Translations under genes and position numbers: made by a program
Notes under the pieces: generated by a model
Database searches by the model: none
What the model saw: the letters and a program-made list of their open reading frames with translations, nothing else
Told to the model about the DNA's origin: nothing
Source of the DNA: Epiperipatus broadwayi
Lineage: Eukaryota; Onychophora; Udeonychophora; Euonychophora; Peripatidae
DNA: 64,000 nt
Reading direction: 5' to 3'
NCBI GenBank assembly: GCA_028023455.1
Contig: JAQFVV010000022.1
Location: forward strand, 5,237,998 to 5,301,997
Shown: positions 37,802 to 50,342 of the stretch, in pieces
Layout: each line of letters begins with the position of its first letter
Numbering within the stretch: the stretch's first letter is position 1

Positions 37802-38173
37802 AAAAATGACAATAAAAAGAGAAATATTTAAAATCTTGTTTAATTTATTGATAAGCGTATTGCTTTTAAAAAATTAATTAAGTAAAAAAACTTTAAATCC
37901 ATTACCTACTTACATTTTAAATTTATAATAAAAGTTGGAGCTGCTTACATACTTTTTTAAAAACTGATCTAATATAAAATTGTCTGCTTCATAAAAATTA
38001 TTTATCTATTTATATATAAAAGTAATCATTTAATGTAAAACTATGACTTTTTATTATTATATTTTAGACAGAGTTGAGAATAAATAGCAAATAAACTGAC
38101 ATTTTTACAATTGTTTTGCAAAGATGAACAGTATTCTAAAAACATATTTCTATATTGAAATGGATTTATGTAA

Positions 38174-38328
38174 ATAATATTTTAAATTGGCAAAGTGCCA
38201 ATAGTTAAAAATTGAAATAAATCAAGATACTGCCAAATATCAGCAATAGCACTTGTTACAATACATAACTGACAGCCAATCAGATGACAAGGATAGCTGT
38301 CTAAAATGGCAGTATTTCCATTTATTTC
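38174..38328. mobile_element. Fold-back element G, short copy with 16 bp target duplication
   Basis: TTGAAATAAATCAAGATACT at the left pairs with the complement of GGCAGTATTTCCATTTATTT at the right. The central ACAGCCAATCAGATG...GATAGCTGTC matches 61348-61880, as does the leading ATAATATTTTAAATTGG. A perfect 16 bp repeat AAATGGATTTATGTAA flanks it (38158-38173 and 38329-38344). No coding capacity. Confidence 0.88.
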
Positions 38329-38344
38329 AAATGGATTTATGTAA

Positions 38345-40136
38345 TTTTGTTCTGACATTTAACTGTTTTTTTTTCCATTGTTTTTTAAGAAAAAAGCTTT
38401 TAATATAGAACTGCAAATAATTTGATTTTGAATGATACACAAAATTGTGACTAAATTAACATTCAAACAGCTTTTGCATAAATTAAACTTCATAAATGGA
38501 TATCATAATGATACTATAGTCTCTGACTATATGTTTTTTATTTCTTTTAGTGTACTGATATTTGAAATGTCTGTAATATTTTGTCTGATATGTTATGTTT
38601 TTGAAATAATATGAAATTGTAATTTTTTTTACATGTTGAACACAATTGAGAATTAATGAGTATTATAACTGTTCACATTGTTTATGGATAATCATAACGT
38701 GACCTGAATGTGTAGAAATTCAGTTTTTTCATTATTCTATGCATTATAATAATAAGAGACTTTGTGGAGATTTTTATGATACCATATTAGTTGGTCTAAT
38801 ACTTTTTTAAAACATAATGTTTTGGATTTATGCATTTCACAATTGTTAATCTCTCTCTATAAAAAAAATCAGAAAATTTTAAAAATATATAACTTCACTT
38901 TTATTTGATAAAAGAAATTTGTACTGTGTATCTTGAAGAACTCATTAAATTTATGTAGTTTTTTGACTTTATAATAACTTGATAATACATTTGAAAAGAA
39001 AAAAGAAGAAGAAGATATTTATGTTATATTTGTAAATATTAAAATTCCAGAATAAATTGTTCTAAAAAGATGATAAACAATAGCTAATTATCAGTGAGGA
39101 TGATGAGAAACTCTATTGTGTAGTTATATACCCTGTTGCTTGGTAACTTCACTTTTGAACAAAATATTAGTAAACATGCATTTGATATGAGAATTATTAT
39201 TGTGTATTAAATATTGAACTAGAAGCTATACGCTAATTTGTTTAAAGATTTAATGTTCTCAAACTATTGTGAAAATCGATGAATATTCATTATAATAAAT
39301 ACTTCAGGATTACCAAACCTCCGCTTTTCTGCAGACATGTCTAAAATAATTAATTTTCATTCAAGTCCTATTCATACATTTAAACGAAGAAATTATTATA
39401 TTCAAAATATTTCAGCCTCAAGCTTTGAAACATTCAAGTAATTTTGACACTGAGTTTATTCTGTGTAAAATAATAGTTTCTGAAGAAAATTTTAATTACG
39501 TTAAAGGTTAAATCTTTAATTAAGCAATGCGTAAATTACTGTAACTAGTTTTTATATTTCAAAATAGAATGTTATATTTTAACAACAAAAATATCAACTG
39601 TTTTAATAAGGAGAGGGAATAAATTTATCTAAAGATAATTTTAAAAATTATTATTTAATATATATATATTTGAAAAAAAAAATTTTTTTGAATAAAAAAA
39701 TTTGACCCAAAGCAATTCTAGACATTATTTCTTTCTTTTAGTTAAACTGCGAAAACTAAGAGAATTATAAATTTATTTTAAGCTTTTAATAATTTTAAAA
39801 TAAAAAAATGAATTATAGTAAGGAAAAACACAGATTTTATTTATAGGTTTAAAACTGTGGTTTATAAAACTAAAACAAATTTATTTCTATAAATATATAA
39901 TTCCTGCACGAAAACAAAAATTTAAAAGTAAAATAATTAATAATAGCTTTTTGATCAGTTGGTTGTTGTATCTTTTAAATTTTAATTTCTGAAACATATC
40001 TTGATTTCAGATATATAAAACCACTGGACACTCTTTTATTTTGGATTATGAATTCTTGAAGTCTCAAAAAAAAGTATATAATACATTTTAATTTACCCCT
40101 ATTTTGACCATAATGGAGATGAATTCAAAATCAAAA
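38345..40136. other. AT-rich non-coding DNA
   Basis: No gene, RNA or repeat supported. Confidence 0.5.
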
Positions 40137-40285
40137 TGATCATTAATATATTAAAAATAGAAATTCATAAAACTTTACCATACTAGCCAAAAAACAAAAT
40201 TTTACTAAAATTCTTCCACAACCATGGTTTTATCTAATAACAAATAGCATTTTCAAATGGAATTCAGCAAAAAGCATACAATATA
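40137..40285 (-). repeat. Penelope-like 3' terminal fragment
   Basis: The complement carries AAACCATGGTTGTGGAAGAA, then TTTTGGCTAGTATGGTAAAG, matching the 3' end of the plus copy at 36100-36235. A 5'-truncated remnant, not coding. Confidence 0.75.
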
Positions 40286-40289
40286 TATA

Positions 40290-41338
40290 TATTGGTAAAG
40301 CTCCATCTAGTAAAATGCAAGCTATGAGCAAGTTACAAAATTTATAACTTGTTTTGTTTATCATATATATATATACACACACACAAAACAGTCTTATCAC
40401 CATTCACTTCAAAAACTAACTTCATTTAATATCAAAGGATGCCTTTATGAGATATATATACTTTGTTTTCAATGCAAACTTATGTTAAATTATTTCTAAT
40501 TTTTCAAAAATCCATTTTTTAAACATTAAAAAAAATTGATTCTATTAAATATAATATTTGAATTTAGCATTTATTTATTAATAAAATTTAAAAAAACTAA
40601 TCAAGTAGGACATTTCTAAAAAGACCATATCATGTCATGTGATAACTTTTGTCTACTATACAACCAGTGCACTGAAACTCTATTTTAAAAATTACATTAA
40701 TAAACTAATAATTAAACTTCAAAGCACATCCATTAATTAAATTAAAAGTTTCTTAAAGCTATTTTTGTTTGTTAAATGCTTCCATTTTTATCAATAGCAA
40801 ATGATTTTTGATGTTTTTATATGTAAATGATTTTGTTTAGAAGGGATTCTTTTAAAATTAGACATATCTAGTGCTTTGTGTGTGGACATATAATTTTAAT
40901 TTTTATTTTAGTGAATGTGCTTAATTTTTTTTTTTTTGCTATATTATATATCTTCTAAAATAAAAAGCAGAATATGAGAATTATATTTTTAAATATTTTC
41001 AAACAAATAAAAGTTTGAAATACTTTTCTATCTTATTATATTGGTGATGTAATAAGCCTATACCTAAATTTTTCTTAAACTTATAAAAAAATAAATGATT
41101 AAAACATTAATTTAATAATAAATTTATAATAAATACTAACAACTGAAGTCAAAACAGAGAACCAAACTGATTTTTTTATTAAACTGCATTCAAAAGGTGA
41201 AGTCATAGTGAATACTTTTCCAATAAAATATTTTTTCCCAACTGCAGATGCCAAGTTCTTTACTAAGACCATCTATTTATGACAAATGGAATTAAAGTTT
41301 ACAAGTATTCTATAATAAATATATGAATTAGGTCAATT
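40290..41338. other. AT-rich non-coding DNA
   Basis: Nothing recognised. Confidence 0.45.
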
Positions 41339-41455
41339 AATATTTTTTATTAGTCATTCATAAGATTAGAGATAATCCATTTAATGACTACAGAAATATT
41401 ATTCATTAAGTGATGATCTCTAGTCTAATGAAAGACTAATAAAAATTATAAATAT
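41339..41455. repeat. Small fold-back repeat
   Basis: About 50 bp inverted arms: TTTTTTATTAGTCATTCATA...AGAGATAATCCATTTAATG against CATTAAGTGATGATCTCTAG...GACTAATAAAAATT. Confidence 0.75.
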
Positions 41456-41695
41456 TATGTTTCCATCAAGTGTTTTGTATCAATGTTATGAGGGTGGTAA
41501 ATTTGATACTTATCAATTAAAATATAGTAATTGGCTATTTATATATATATACTGAACAATGATAAAAGTATGTGCAAGAGTATGGGCGAACTGACTGATG
41601 AATGCTAGTTAAGCATGAAATGTGCATCTTAAGGATCACACATCTTTTTCACGTCTTTAGTCATATGTTTATGATTACATACCTCCTCATGGTTT
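41456..41695 (+). repeat. Direct repeat T copy 1, containing S2 5' end
   Basis: AATGTTATGAGGGTGGTAA, then TGAACAAT and GCATGAAATGTGCATC are shared with 42503-42745. The S2 signature (GACTGATGAATGCTAGTT) begins at about 41594. A weak open frame runs on to 41859 without family resemblance. Confidence 0.7.
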
Positions 41696-42121
41696 TAAAA
41701 TCAGATAAAAAACAGCCCTTACCATGTGTTGTAATAAAAACTGCACTACAGAAATATTATGAATTAAGTCAATTTGACTTACTAATAAAAAGAATTGCTT
41801 CTGCTGAGAAATACTCTTTAGGTAGTTTAAAGGCAATATCTCCAAAAAATAGGGGCTGAAAAGTTATAATGGAATTATAAATTATATTATTTAAAATTAT
41901 TTAGTAGTTTAAGAAAGACATTTAATTTATAAAAAAAAAAAAACTGCTTATTTCAATCAAAAAATTTTACAAAATAAAAAACTGACTATAATATAAACTA
42001 TCCCCTATTACAAAATCATATTATATGAAAATTTTCCATAAAAAAAATTTAAAGTTGTAAATATTAATTTTTATTAAGTGCAATGTCAGCACATAATACT
42101 TAAATAAGCCTATAACCTTAG

Positions 42122-42433
42122 TACATGCGCATTGAGTGCTTAATTTACAACTTTAAATTGATTCAAAATATTTCTAAATTTAAGATCTGACTATTAACTC
42201 ATTGTAAATCAAAAGATTTTATGATCATTAATGTTTAACAGAAATGGTAGACTTAATCAGTGAAAAATGTATTAGCTTCACACTCTCAAATCAAAATGCT
42301 TTAGATTTGCCTATAGATTTAGAAAAATAGGTTGAAGATAAGAGTGGCCGCTCTTATCTTTATAAAGTCTAATCTTATATTTAGATTTGTAGAGATCTCT
42401 CTTGTAATAATTTAAACCCTCAATGCGCATGTA
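42122..42433. mobile_element. Inverted-repeat element of the E core family
   Basis: A perfect 15 bp terminal inverted repeat (TACATGCGCATTGAG against CTCAATGCGCATGTA) bounds 312 bp. The core GATAAGAGTGGCCGCTCTTA, TCTTTATAAAGTCTAATCTT is shared with element E at 16230. Its ends start with TA, so a TA duplication is possible. It sits between the two T repeats. An additional hairpin (AATTTAAAGTTGTAAAT at 42047 against 42130-42160) overlaps its left edge. Confidence 0.7.
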
Positions 42434-42502
42434 AAAAATTATAAACTAATTAAATAGATTTAAAAATTGAAAACAATTTTTAGTTAGCCAAACTATTTTC
42501 AA

Positions 42503-42745
42503 TTTAAAAAACTATAAATTCCATCAAATGGTTTGTGTTAATGTTATGAGGGTGGTAAGTTTAATATTTATCAATTAAACTATAACAATTGCCTATATAC
42601 ATATACTGAACAATAAATAATAAATATATGTGTAAGAGATTGTGATATGGACTAAGTGATGAGTGTTGGTTCAGCATGAAATGTGCATCCTGATGTCACA
42701 CATCTTTTTTACATGTCTTTGGCCATAAGTTTATGATATTTATTT
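42503..42745 (+). repeat. Direct repeat T copy 2, containing S2 5' end
   Basis: About 240 bp parallel to 41456-41695. GTGATGAGTGTTGGTTCAGC and GCATGAAATGTGCATC mark the S2 part. Confidence 0.7.
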
Positions 42746-43349
42746 TACCATTTTGGTAAACTTTTTTAAAAATCTTTCTAATTAATTGTTAAATTTCATA
42801 ATAAATTAATATTCAGAAAAATTGCAAAATATCAACTTATAATAGTTTAATATGTTTACATATTATTTATTGTTTCTGCATTTGGTATGTAAATAAGACA
42901 AATAAATAAGCAAGAGAAACTAAAATAAATATTTAACAATCTTTTTTTGTTGTACACACATTTAAAATATATTTACACTGAATCCATTTTTAATAACTGT
43001 AAATATTGATTTATTCTTAAATTAATAAATGTTCATGTTTAAAATTTATATATCTAAAGTGTTATGTATAAATAAAACATTGTTTCTTAGTTAGTCTCTC
43101 ATAACGGAATAACCAAAGAGAAAGTTATTTATGTGGCTTGTTTTATAATCTAGCTAAGACTAATTACCATGGGCATTACAAAAAGTAATTAAATGGTGTA
43201 TTGCTGAGGAGTTTATAAAAAAATTTAAGCATCAGATGTGGCAGAACTTATCGCGTGATCCATGGACTGTGACTTCCAAAGTTTGCCATCTTATTATTGC
43301 ACCAAACCACATAAGGCCTTATACTTATTTAATGACCAATATTGAAAAA
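42746..43349. other. AT-rich spacer with a short repeat
   Basis: No gene. About 43245-43318 resembles 44665-44717 (both contain CACCAAACCACATA or ACTAAACCACATA after a decayed shared stretch). Confidence 0.4.
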
Positions 43350-43362
43350 CATCTGTATTGTT

Positions 43363-43630
43363 AAACCACTAAACATCACATGATCACTATTCTTTATGCT
43401 AGCACACATCTGTTATTAAAACAGGCAAAACTCTCCATACAGTAGTGCCACTCAGTGCCAACCAGAGTAATCAATGGATGCCAGAAGGCTTGTGCATAAA
43501 ATCCCCATCTAGTGCCTATTCATCCAATATCCCCAGATTAGTTTCTGGCTTTTAGCCTTCGTCAGTGAGCCTTCTGGCATCCATTGATTACTCTGGTTGG
43601 CACTGAGTGGCACTACTATATGGAGACTTT
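43363..43630. mobile_element. Fold-back family H copy H2 with 13 bp target duplication
   Basis: The left arm starts AAACCACTAAACATCACATG and runs through CTCCATACAGTAGTGCCACT and GATGCCAGAAGGC (to 43491). The right arm 43568-43627 is its complement but stops about 60 bp before the outer end. A perfect 13 bp repeat CATCTGTATTGTT flanks it (43350-43362 and 43631-43643). The asymmetric arms and long duplication point to retroposition with incomplete second-strand fold-back. Confidence 0.88.
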
Positions 43631-43643
43631 CATCTGTATTGTT

Positions 43644-46600
43644 TATGGATAGATTAATAAAACAGAACATAAACTTGATTGAAACCTGAAAACATTTTCA
43701 AGAATTTAGGTAATGAGTTTTTTAGGTAGATGCATATACATGACATCTCATGCCCTTTTGTGTGTGTGTGCATAATAAATTGATTAGTGCATATGATAAA
43801 TATCTATAATCATTTAAATCTTTTTGTTTTGTTATGTACTTTTCTAAAGCTTGTTACAAATCTGTTACAAATGCTGTGTGCTCATTTTGTGAAAAATTAC
43901 CCACACCAATCTCATTCATTATGATTGTATTTCATATAATAGAAATGTATGCTCATTAAGTAAGATGAAGATTTGAAACACTTTAATATCACACAGGCAC
44001 AGTAATTAGAATTGCTTTATTCTTATGTTATAATTACAAACCAGCTTGATTTTAAAGCTTAGCTGTTTATATAATCAATTACATGTGTATAGAGTATTCA
44101 GTTCATTAATTTTTTAATATTTATATTCTATGATAAATGAGAATAATTTATATCTGTATTCAAATAACTAATAGATTAGAAATAAGATAGTATGATAGAT
44201 AAAATTGTAGTTAATTAATTGTTGTGTTTCATAAATATCTGTAACCAATCAAATCTCTTATAGATAGTATCCACTTCTCTAGTTTCTTACAAACTCTAAG
44301 AATGCAAGGTATGCAGAATATTTCAAACCATTTTCTCCTACTATATATGCATTTCATCATAAGTAGCCTATGCTTGTCAGATGATCCAGAGGTTTGGATG
44401 ATTATCTGATTATGTACATATTACTGTGACCAATCAGAAATGCTGTTGTTTTTTTAAATTTAAAATATAAAATTACAAATCAACATATTATTTTCTAATA
44501 CAGATGTACCTGAATTCACATTGTCTTGTGATCAAATGCAAAACTTTATTTATAAATAACCATCTTAAACTTGTTCCAAGGAACTTACCAAAGTATAATG
44601 TTTGACTGGTCTCATTTAGAAGGTTATAAAACATTTGAGCACTAAAATATTGAATCATAATCCATGAATCAATCTGACATGGTTAATAGTCTACTATTGT
44701 ACTAAACCACATAGGGTAAAAAATGTTCATTGTGCAATTATAAATATGTGATGTAGCAATATTGATTATTTATGAAGAATTAAACAGCAATTAAATTAAA
44801 TGAAAATTAGTTGAATAATAAAAATAGAATATTGGAGTACCAGGAAAGAAAAACGATAACAAATTATAGGCTATATTTTGAACAAAAAATAACATAATAC
44901 TACATATACAAATTAAATAACACAAAGACCCATTTACTCATCATAGGTCATGTGATACAAACAAATTTCAATTACATCATACATTACTTAGCTTTAAGAC
45001 TGTATTAAAGGCAAAGATATCTATTGTAATCTTGAATAGTCAGTGAAAGATGAGCATGCCCCTGACAACTCAAATCTATGGCAGATAACTCTAAAATGGA
45101 GTAAATTCCTGCTCTTGATGCAGATATTGAAAGTAAGTAGAAAAAGTCATGTGATTGTTTATTTAGCATTATGGATGCATACATCTTGATATTGACATCA
45201 ATCAAGGCTAACTTTTATAATGTTATAAATGAAATTAAACTTAACTGAAAATTTATAAAAACTACTTAATATATATATTGAATTAAATATTTCTATTGAT
45301 TGTTATTATAATAAAAAATAGAAATGAGAAGATAATAGAAAGAACCTTTAACCATTGATGTTACTAAAAAATTATCTATTCTAATTGACAAAACCAAGTT
45401 CTTATTTGGATTTAGATCCTGAAAGATTAAAGGTTATTTCTATTTACATGGATATTATTTCTTCATTTCTATTCTTTATTATATATATAAAAGATAAAGT
45501 AAGTTGTAAAATATTGAAAAGAAGATTGCAAAGAGTGTGTGTGATAAACAATGAAACGACAATAGAAATTGTTGATATTTTAGTTGAATTTCTAAAGACA
45601 AAGATAAACAATTTAAAAGAATTTGAAGATGCTTTATTATAATTCAAGAAAATGGTTTGTATTTCAATACAGAATAGATTATAAAATAAAATATTTTCTT
45701 GTACTAAATTTTTTTAAAGAATTATTTGAACTGTTCAAAATGGATTTTTATGAATACATTTGAAAAGTAAAAAAAATGTTGATAAACTATTGAAGAATTG
45801 TTTTTTTAACTTAAATTTGTATATTATAGTTATTTTTCAGATATCAAAAAAAATTTTTTTTCACTTTTATTGCAGAACAATATCCTGATAATATAGATAA
45901 AACAGACATCTCACTATAATTAGGCTTATTAATTTATAAGTATTTACTAATGTTTTCTTTTTTAATTTTATTTATAAATGTTTTTACAATGAATTTATTT
46001 ATTGTAAAAGGTTAAAGATTATCATTGAAACTGTTTGATTTATGTTTTTTTACCTGAATTTAAAATCAAAAAGTTTGTATGGAATATTTAAATATAAAAC
46101 TTTCTTCCTGTTATTGCCAAGTTATAATTTGAATAAGTAAATACTAGATAATAATCCATTTATATATGAATTAATTTTTGACACAATTTAAAGACAAAAG
46201 TAAATAGATGGTGGATAAGAACAAAAATAGGAACTGTTTTATACACACATACATACAGAAAATTGAATAATAAACTATAATTCTTGAATGATTATTTTCT
46301 CCCACTTTTGAGAGAATATAATATTTATTGATTATATGTGCCCTTGAAATGTTTGTCATTAAATTGCTTAATTATCTATGGGAAACTCATATAATGATGT
46401 ACAATATTGTGGAGGACAAATGGTAATATAATTACACTAATGTTATATATTTTGAGCTAATGATATTAACAATTAGCTTGTTCTTTGGTATTTTTGCCCA
46501 TATTGTTAATGCTTCTCCAACATTAGATCAAAAACGTTTACAGAAAGAATCTTATTTTTTTCTGGATAGTACATACTATTTTAAAAATTCATTTTTTCTT

Positions 46601-47386
46601 TTTTCAGACTTCATTTCATATGTTGTCAGATATAGTAAGTTTTAACCTATAGTTTAGAAAATAGTAGTATTAGTTGTAAAAATGCCAATGGTCTGTTGTT
46701 GAAGAAATTTTGCCCAACACATATACTAATTACCAGGAACATGTAGCTTAGGTAAAAACTCATTTAAAAAAAATATGAATGCATAGACATTTCTACTAAT
46801 ACTATATTATGAAATATATTATAATTACAACTCAGAATTTAAACCAAATTAATATTAGTAGTGGAGATTGTTGGACTATCAAGTATTAATTAATATGCTT
46901 CGATGTTAAAATAATTGTTGCGTTAAAAAATAAGTTATATTCTAAATATATGGATAAAAATTGCTGATTGTTCTTTAAATGCAATATTACACATGCTAGA
47001 TTTTTGAAATTATTAGTAGACTAAAATTTGTAAATTAAGGAAGTTAATGAAGTAAGAAAATTTTCCTGAGAAGTGGGTATGAATATAAGTAATTTTATTG
47101 TAATTTTCACTAAAAAAATGAACCCTAACTGATTCCCTGAAAATAAATCTATTATTAATGATTTTATTAAAAGAAAGTATAACCAAAAACATTTAGCAGA
47201 ATATGAAAATGACTGTGAAACTTCGTATGTAATAAGAAACTAAAAATTAAAGATAGCATAACAGATAAAAAAAGTTTAGTCACAGGTTAAAATTGCAAAA
47301 TAAATGCAATTATTTGCTCATTATCAAATGTTTTTGATGCATTAAAGCTTTCATGTTGACTTGAAAAACAATATTGTAACTATTAA
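43644..47386. other. 3.7 kb AT-rich stretch, two weak open frames
   Basis: No repeat boundary or known domain. The plus frame 45385-45642 (85 codons, with VDILVEFLKTKINNLKEFED near its end) has no family resemblance and lies opposite another open frame. The frame at 46460 is listed separately. Confidence 0.45.
46460..46645 (+). CDS. Possible secreted-protein exon plus 27 nt micro-exon (weak)
   Basis: The ATG at 46460 starts a signal-peptide-like segment (ILTISLFFGIFAHIVNA, likely cut before SPTLDQ), followed by a dibasic KR. Within the frame, a strong 3' splice motif (ATTTTTTCTTTTTTCAG ending at 46607) and a perfect 5' motif (GTAAGT from 46635) bracket 27 nt that stay open in phase 0 as well as in the ORF frame. 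No donor that would end the first exon is convincing, and no further exon was found. Confidence 0.15.
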   Translation: MILTISLFFGIFAHIVNASPTLDQKRLQKESYFFLDSTYYFKNSFFLFSDFISYVVRYSKF

Positions 47387-47394
47387 ATCCATAA

Positions 47395-47885
47395 ATGTTA
47401 ATTAAACAAGGTAAAACTCTCCATACAGTAGTGCCACCCTGTGCCAACCAGAGTAATCAATGGATGCCAGAAGGCTTGTGCATAAAATTCCTATCTAGTG
47501 CCTACTCATTCATCCAATATCCCCAGACTAGTTTCTGGCTCGTGGCCTTCGACAGTGAGGAGCCTTGGATCCAAGGCTCCTCACAAGCCCCCAAGGCTCC
47601 TCACTGTCGAAGGCCATGAGCCAGAAACTAGTCTGGGGATATTGGATGAGTAGGCACTAGATAGGAATTTCATGCACAAACCCCCAAGGCTCCTCACTGT
47701 CAAAGGCCATGAGCCAGAAACTAGTCTGGGGATATTGGATGAGTAGGCACTAGATAGGGATTTCATGCACAAGCCTTCTGGCATCCATTGATTACTATGG
47801 TTGACACAGGGTGGCACTACTGTATGGAGAGTTTTTCCTTGTTTAATAACAATTATGTGCTAGTATAAGAGATAGTGATCATGTG
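47395..47885. mobile_element. Fold-back family H copy H4 with duplicated core
   Basis: Left inverted part 47405-47578, then two direct ~93 bp units starting at about 47588 and 47681 (each with GGCTCCTCACTGTC, GAGCCAGAAACTAGTCTGGG and TAGGCACTAGATAGG), then the outer arm to GATCATGTG. An 8 bp repeat ATCCATAA lies at both edges (47387-47394 and 47886-47893). It also carries short open frames that are shadows of the repeat. Confidence 0.8.
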
Positions 47886-47944
47886 ATCCATAAGTGGTGA
47901 ATGTATATGTCATAATGATGATCTTTAAAACAGATGGATAGTAA

Positions 47945-48420
47945 AACAACTCTTCATAACCTTAAAAAAAGACCAGATACTGGTGAGATATCTGATGTAG
48001 TGGTAGTATGTTAATTTTAAAAGACATTTTTTTAAGAATATATGGACCCAACAAGTTTTACCATCTGATTATAAGGATATTTTTATTGTTTCAATTTTTA
48101 AAAACAAACAGGATAGAAAAAACTGCAGTAACTATCATGGAATAGTTGTTGTTATCCTGTCAGAAGTTAATCAAACTCACTGCAGTTTTAAAAATCAAGA
48201 AGCAACATAGATGTGGTTTTTTGTTGCAGATAAATACAAATCAATGGGTCATGAGCAAGGATACGATTTTATTGATTTGATTAAAATGCTACAATTTACT
48301 TAATCTAAAAATGTATGGCATTTTTTGAAATTAGTTGGATGTTCACTGGAGTAAATATAAATGTGTCAACCTCCAAATTTGTTTTTGATTTTTATAACAG
48401 TCTACAGGTAGCTTTATAAT
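47945..48420 (+). pseudogene. LINE reverse transcriptase fragment
   Basis: Plus frames give TLKKRPDTGEISDVVV (cf. 'LKNGKAPGPDEIS'), then LPSDYKDIFIVSIFKNKQDRK (trimmed here), CSNYHGI (cf. 'C.NYRGI'), MWFFVADKY and GYDFIDLIK. These match the RT of the LINE at 21330. It is frame-broken. A later piece of the same kind occurs at 49930. Confidence 0.75.
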
Positions 48421-49303
48421 ATAATAAAATGTAATATTGGTCTAGTAATAGTGTTTTATAAGCAAAAACTTAAATTTCATCTTTATGGCTTGCAGATTTG
48501 TTGTGATGCCAATTCAGTTGATAATTTATAGACATGTTCTATAAAATCTTTGATTTAATAAATAATTTTAAAATCTCAAATTTTTAATTATCTGATGATG
48601 AAAGAAAATTTTACCACATTTAACTTCCTTATCACTAGCATAGTCTATGGAGGATACTGTATCCTTTGTTTGTAGAAAAAGTTACCAAACTAAACTTTTG
48701 GATACTCAATTAAACACTGCTGCGTAAAATATTTTTGGCATACTCAAGTATATTTTTTCCAGTGGCTTTCATTTCTTTCATATGTCCCTTCATCAGATAT
48801 CAGAAGAAATATTGTCTCATAGAAAATATATTTAAAAGCTTTTAATTTGATTAAATTGTTCCATAATTCAAAATATAGATTCACATTCACCTTTAACCAT
48901 AATTTTGTTTTTGAATATTCAACCATAAACTTACAATTAAAGAGTTATGTCATTAAAAAATGAAATTCTTTTGAAGTTTCAAATAATTTTTTCCCAGATC
49001 AAGCAAAAAACAAATGTATTTGTTCTTTCTAGATGCCACTAGAATTTCATCAGTTGATTCAAAACAACTCATGGACATTCTGTTCATCTGCTCCATAATT
49101 GTAATTTAACATCCATTCATTTGTGTAGATATGGACAAATGTAAATCATGATACATGTTCTTAATAAGTGTCAAATCTATAGCTAAAGTGGCAAGATTGG
49201 AAAATTTAATATCTTATTTAATCTCTCTTCTGGTTGAAATCTCTACAGTTTCATTTATGACATTTTGTTACTAGTTAAACTGTCTTAAAAAAATCATACA
49301 CTT
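48421..49303. other. AT-rich stretch, possible LINE middle, unresolved
   Basis: It lies between two LINE RT pieces, so it may be their decayed middle or a separate insertion. I could not read any RT motif through it. Confidence 0.35.
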
Positions 49304-49317
49304 CATAAATAAAATAT

Positions 49318-49910
49318 AGAAATAAAACAAACTAACTCCTTCTTTTTAAAACTTGATTTATTATGACTATAATCATGAAAAAGGAATCCGACGTTTCGAC
49401 TATTTTTTATAGTCTTTTTCAAGGCACACTAAAATAAAATATATATACACAATAAATATCACATATTCCAAAAAAAAAAAAATTAAATTAATTAAAAATT
49501 ACAAAATATAAAATTTAGGTTTTTAATTAAAAAGTTTTTATTTGATATATATAGAATTTTTAAAAAGGAATTAGTTGTGTTTAAGTTGTGATTGTAATGG
49601 GTAAGGGGAGTGAGATAAGGTAAAAAAAAGAAAATTTTGGTTATGGATATATTTTATATTTTGTAATTTTTAATTAATTTAATTTTTTTTTTTTTTTTGG
49701 AATATGTGATATTTATTGTGTATATATATTTTATTTTAGTGTGCCTTGAAAAAGACTATAAAAAATAGTCGAAACGTCGGATTCCTTTTTCATGATTATA
49801 GTCATAATAAATCAAGTTTTAAAAAGAAGGAGTTAGTTTGTTTTATTTCTATATTAGATATATATGAACTATTTTGAAAAGAAGAACTGTGTGTTGGATA
49901 TATTAAATTA
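49318..49910. mobile_element. Fold-back element P with ~200 bp arms
   Basis: Arms 49315-49514 and 49651-49853 are near-perfect complements: GGAATCCGACGTTTCGACTA against TAGTCGAAACGTCGGATTCC, GTCTTTTTCAAGGCACACTA against TAGTGTGCCTTGAAAAAGAC. The loop is ~136 bp. An imperfect duplication CATAAATAAA(A/C)TAT lies at 49304-49317 and 49911-49924. LINE RT sequence resumes at about 49930. The arms are so alike that this copy looks young. A split relative lies at 11813-13235. Confidence 0.85.
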
Positions 49911-49929
49911 CATAAATAAACTATCAACT

Positions 49930-50045
49930 TAAAAATGGAATAAATTTAAATATTTTGGTAACATTTTAGTAGAAAAGTGTATTTGAATTTACAGTAAGAG
50001 TTCATTGCACAGCTGTTTTACTTAACAATTTAAAAAGAGTTAAGT
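49930..50045 (+). pseudogene. LINE RT connector fragment
   Basis: WNKFKYFGNILVEK (cf. 'FKYLGS.I') followed after a shift by CTAVLLNNLKR. It continues the LINE type seen at 47945-48420, so element P was inserted in or beside that LINE. Confidence 0.6.
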
Positions 50046-50342
50046 AACTATTACTATTAAATTATTTGCATATTTTGTTAGAACATATTTCCATTGAACT
50101 GAGCTTGCAAAATAAATAATAATAAACCGATGGCAAGATGGTAATGTTTTTGATTTGATTTTACAGGCATCCATGATCAAATAATGATATACTTGTTTGA
50201 CAAAAGTATTTATGAAACTCATATAAATTGATGAAAATTAAAGACAAACAACAATATAATTAACTGTAAATAATTCCCTTTTTTATTATTTAACTCTTCT
50301 TTTTCATTAATAATTACTGCATCAATGAGAAAGATATATACA

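Noticed and set aside
41602-41859. 85-codon frame with a plausible C-terminal half
   Set aside because: Its first third is repeat T/S2 sequence. The rest shows no family resemblance and no convincing splice acceptor.
42122-42433. Long target duplication for this element and for element E at 16230
   Set aside because: I searched both flanks by eye and found no convincing direct repeat longer than about 5 bp, so they are not counted as support for the retroposon model.
47405-47817. Two open frames of 74-78 codons with similar peptides on opposite strands
   Set aside because: They arise from the inverted and duplicated core of fold-back copy H4, not from a gene.
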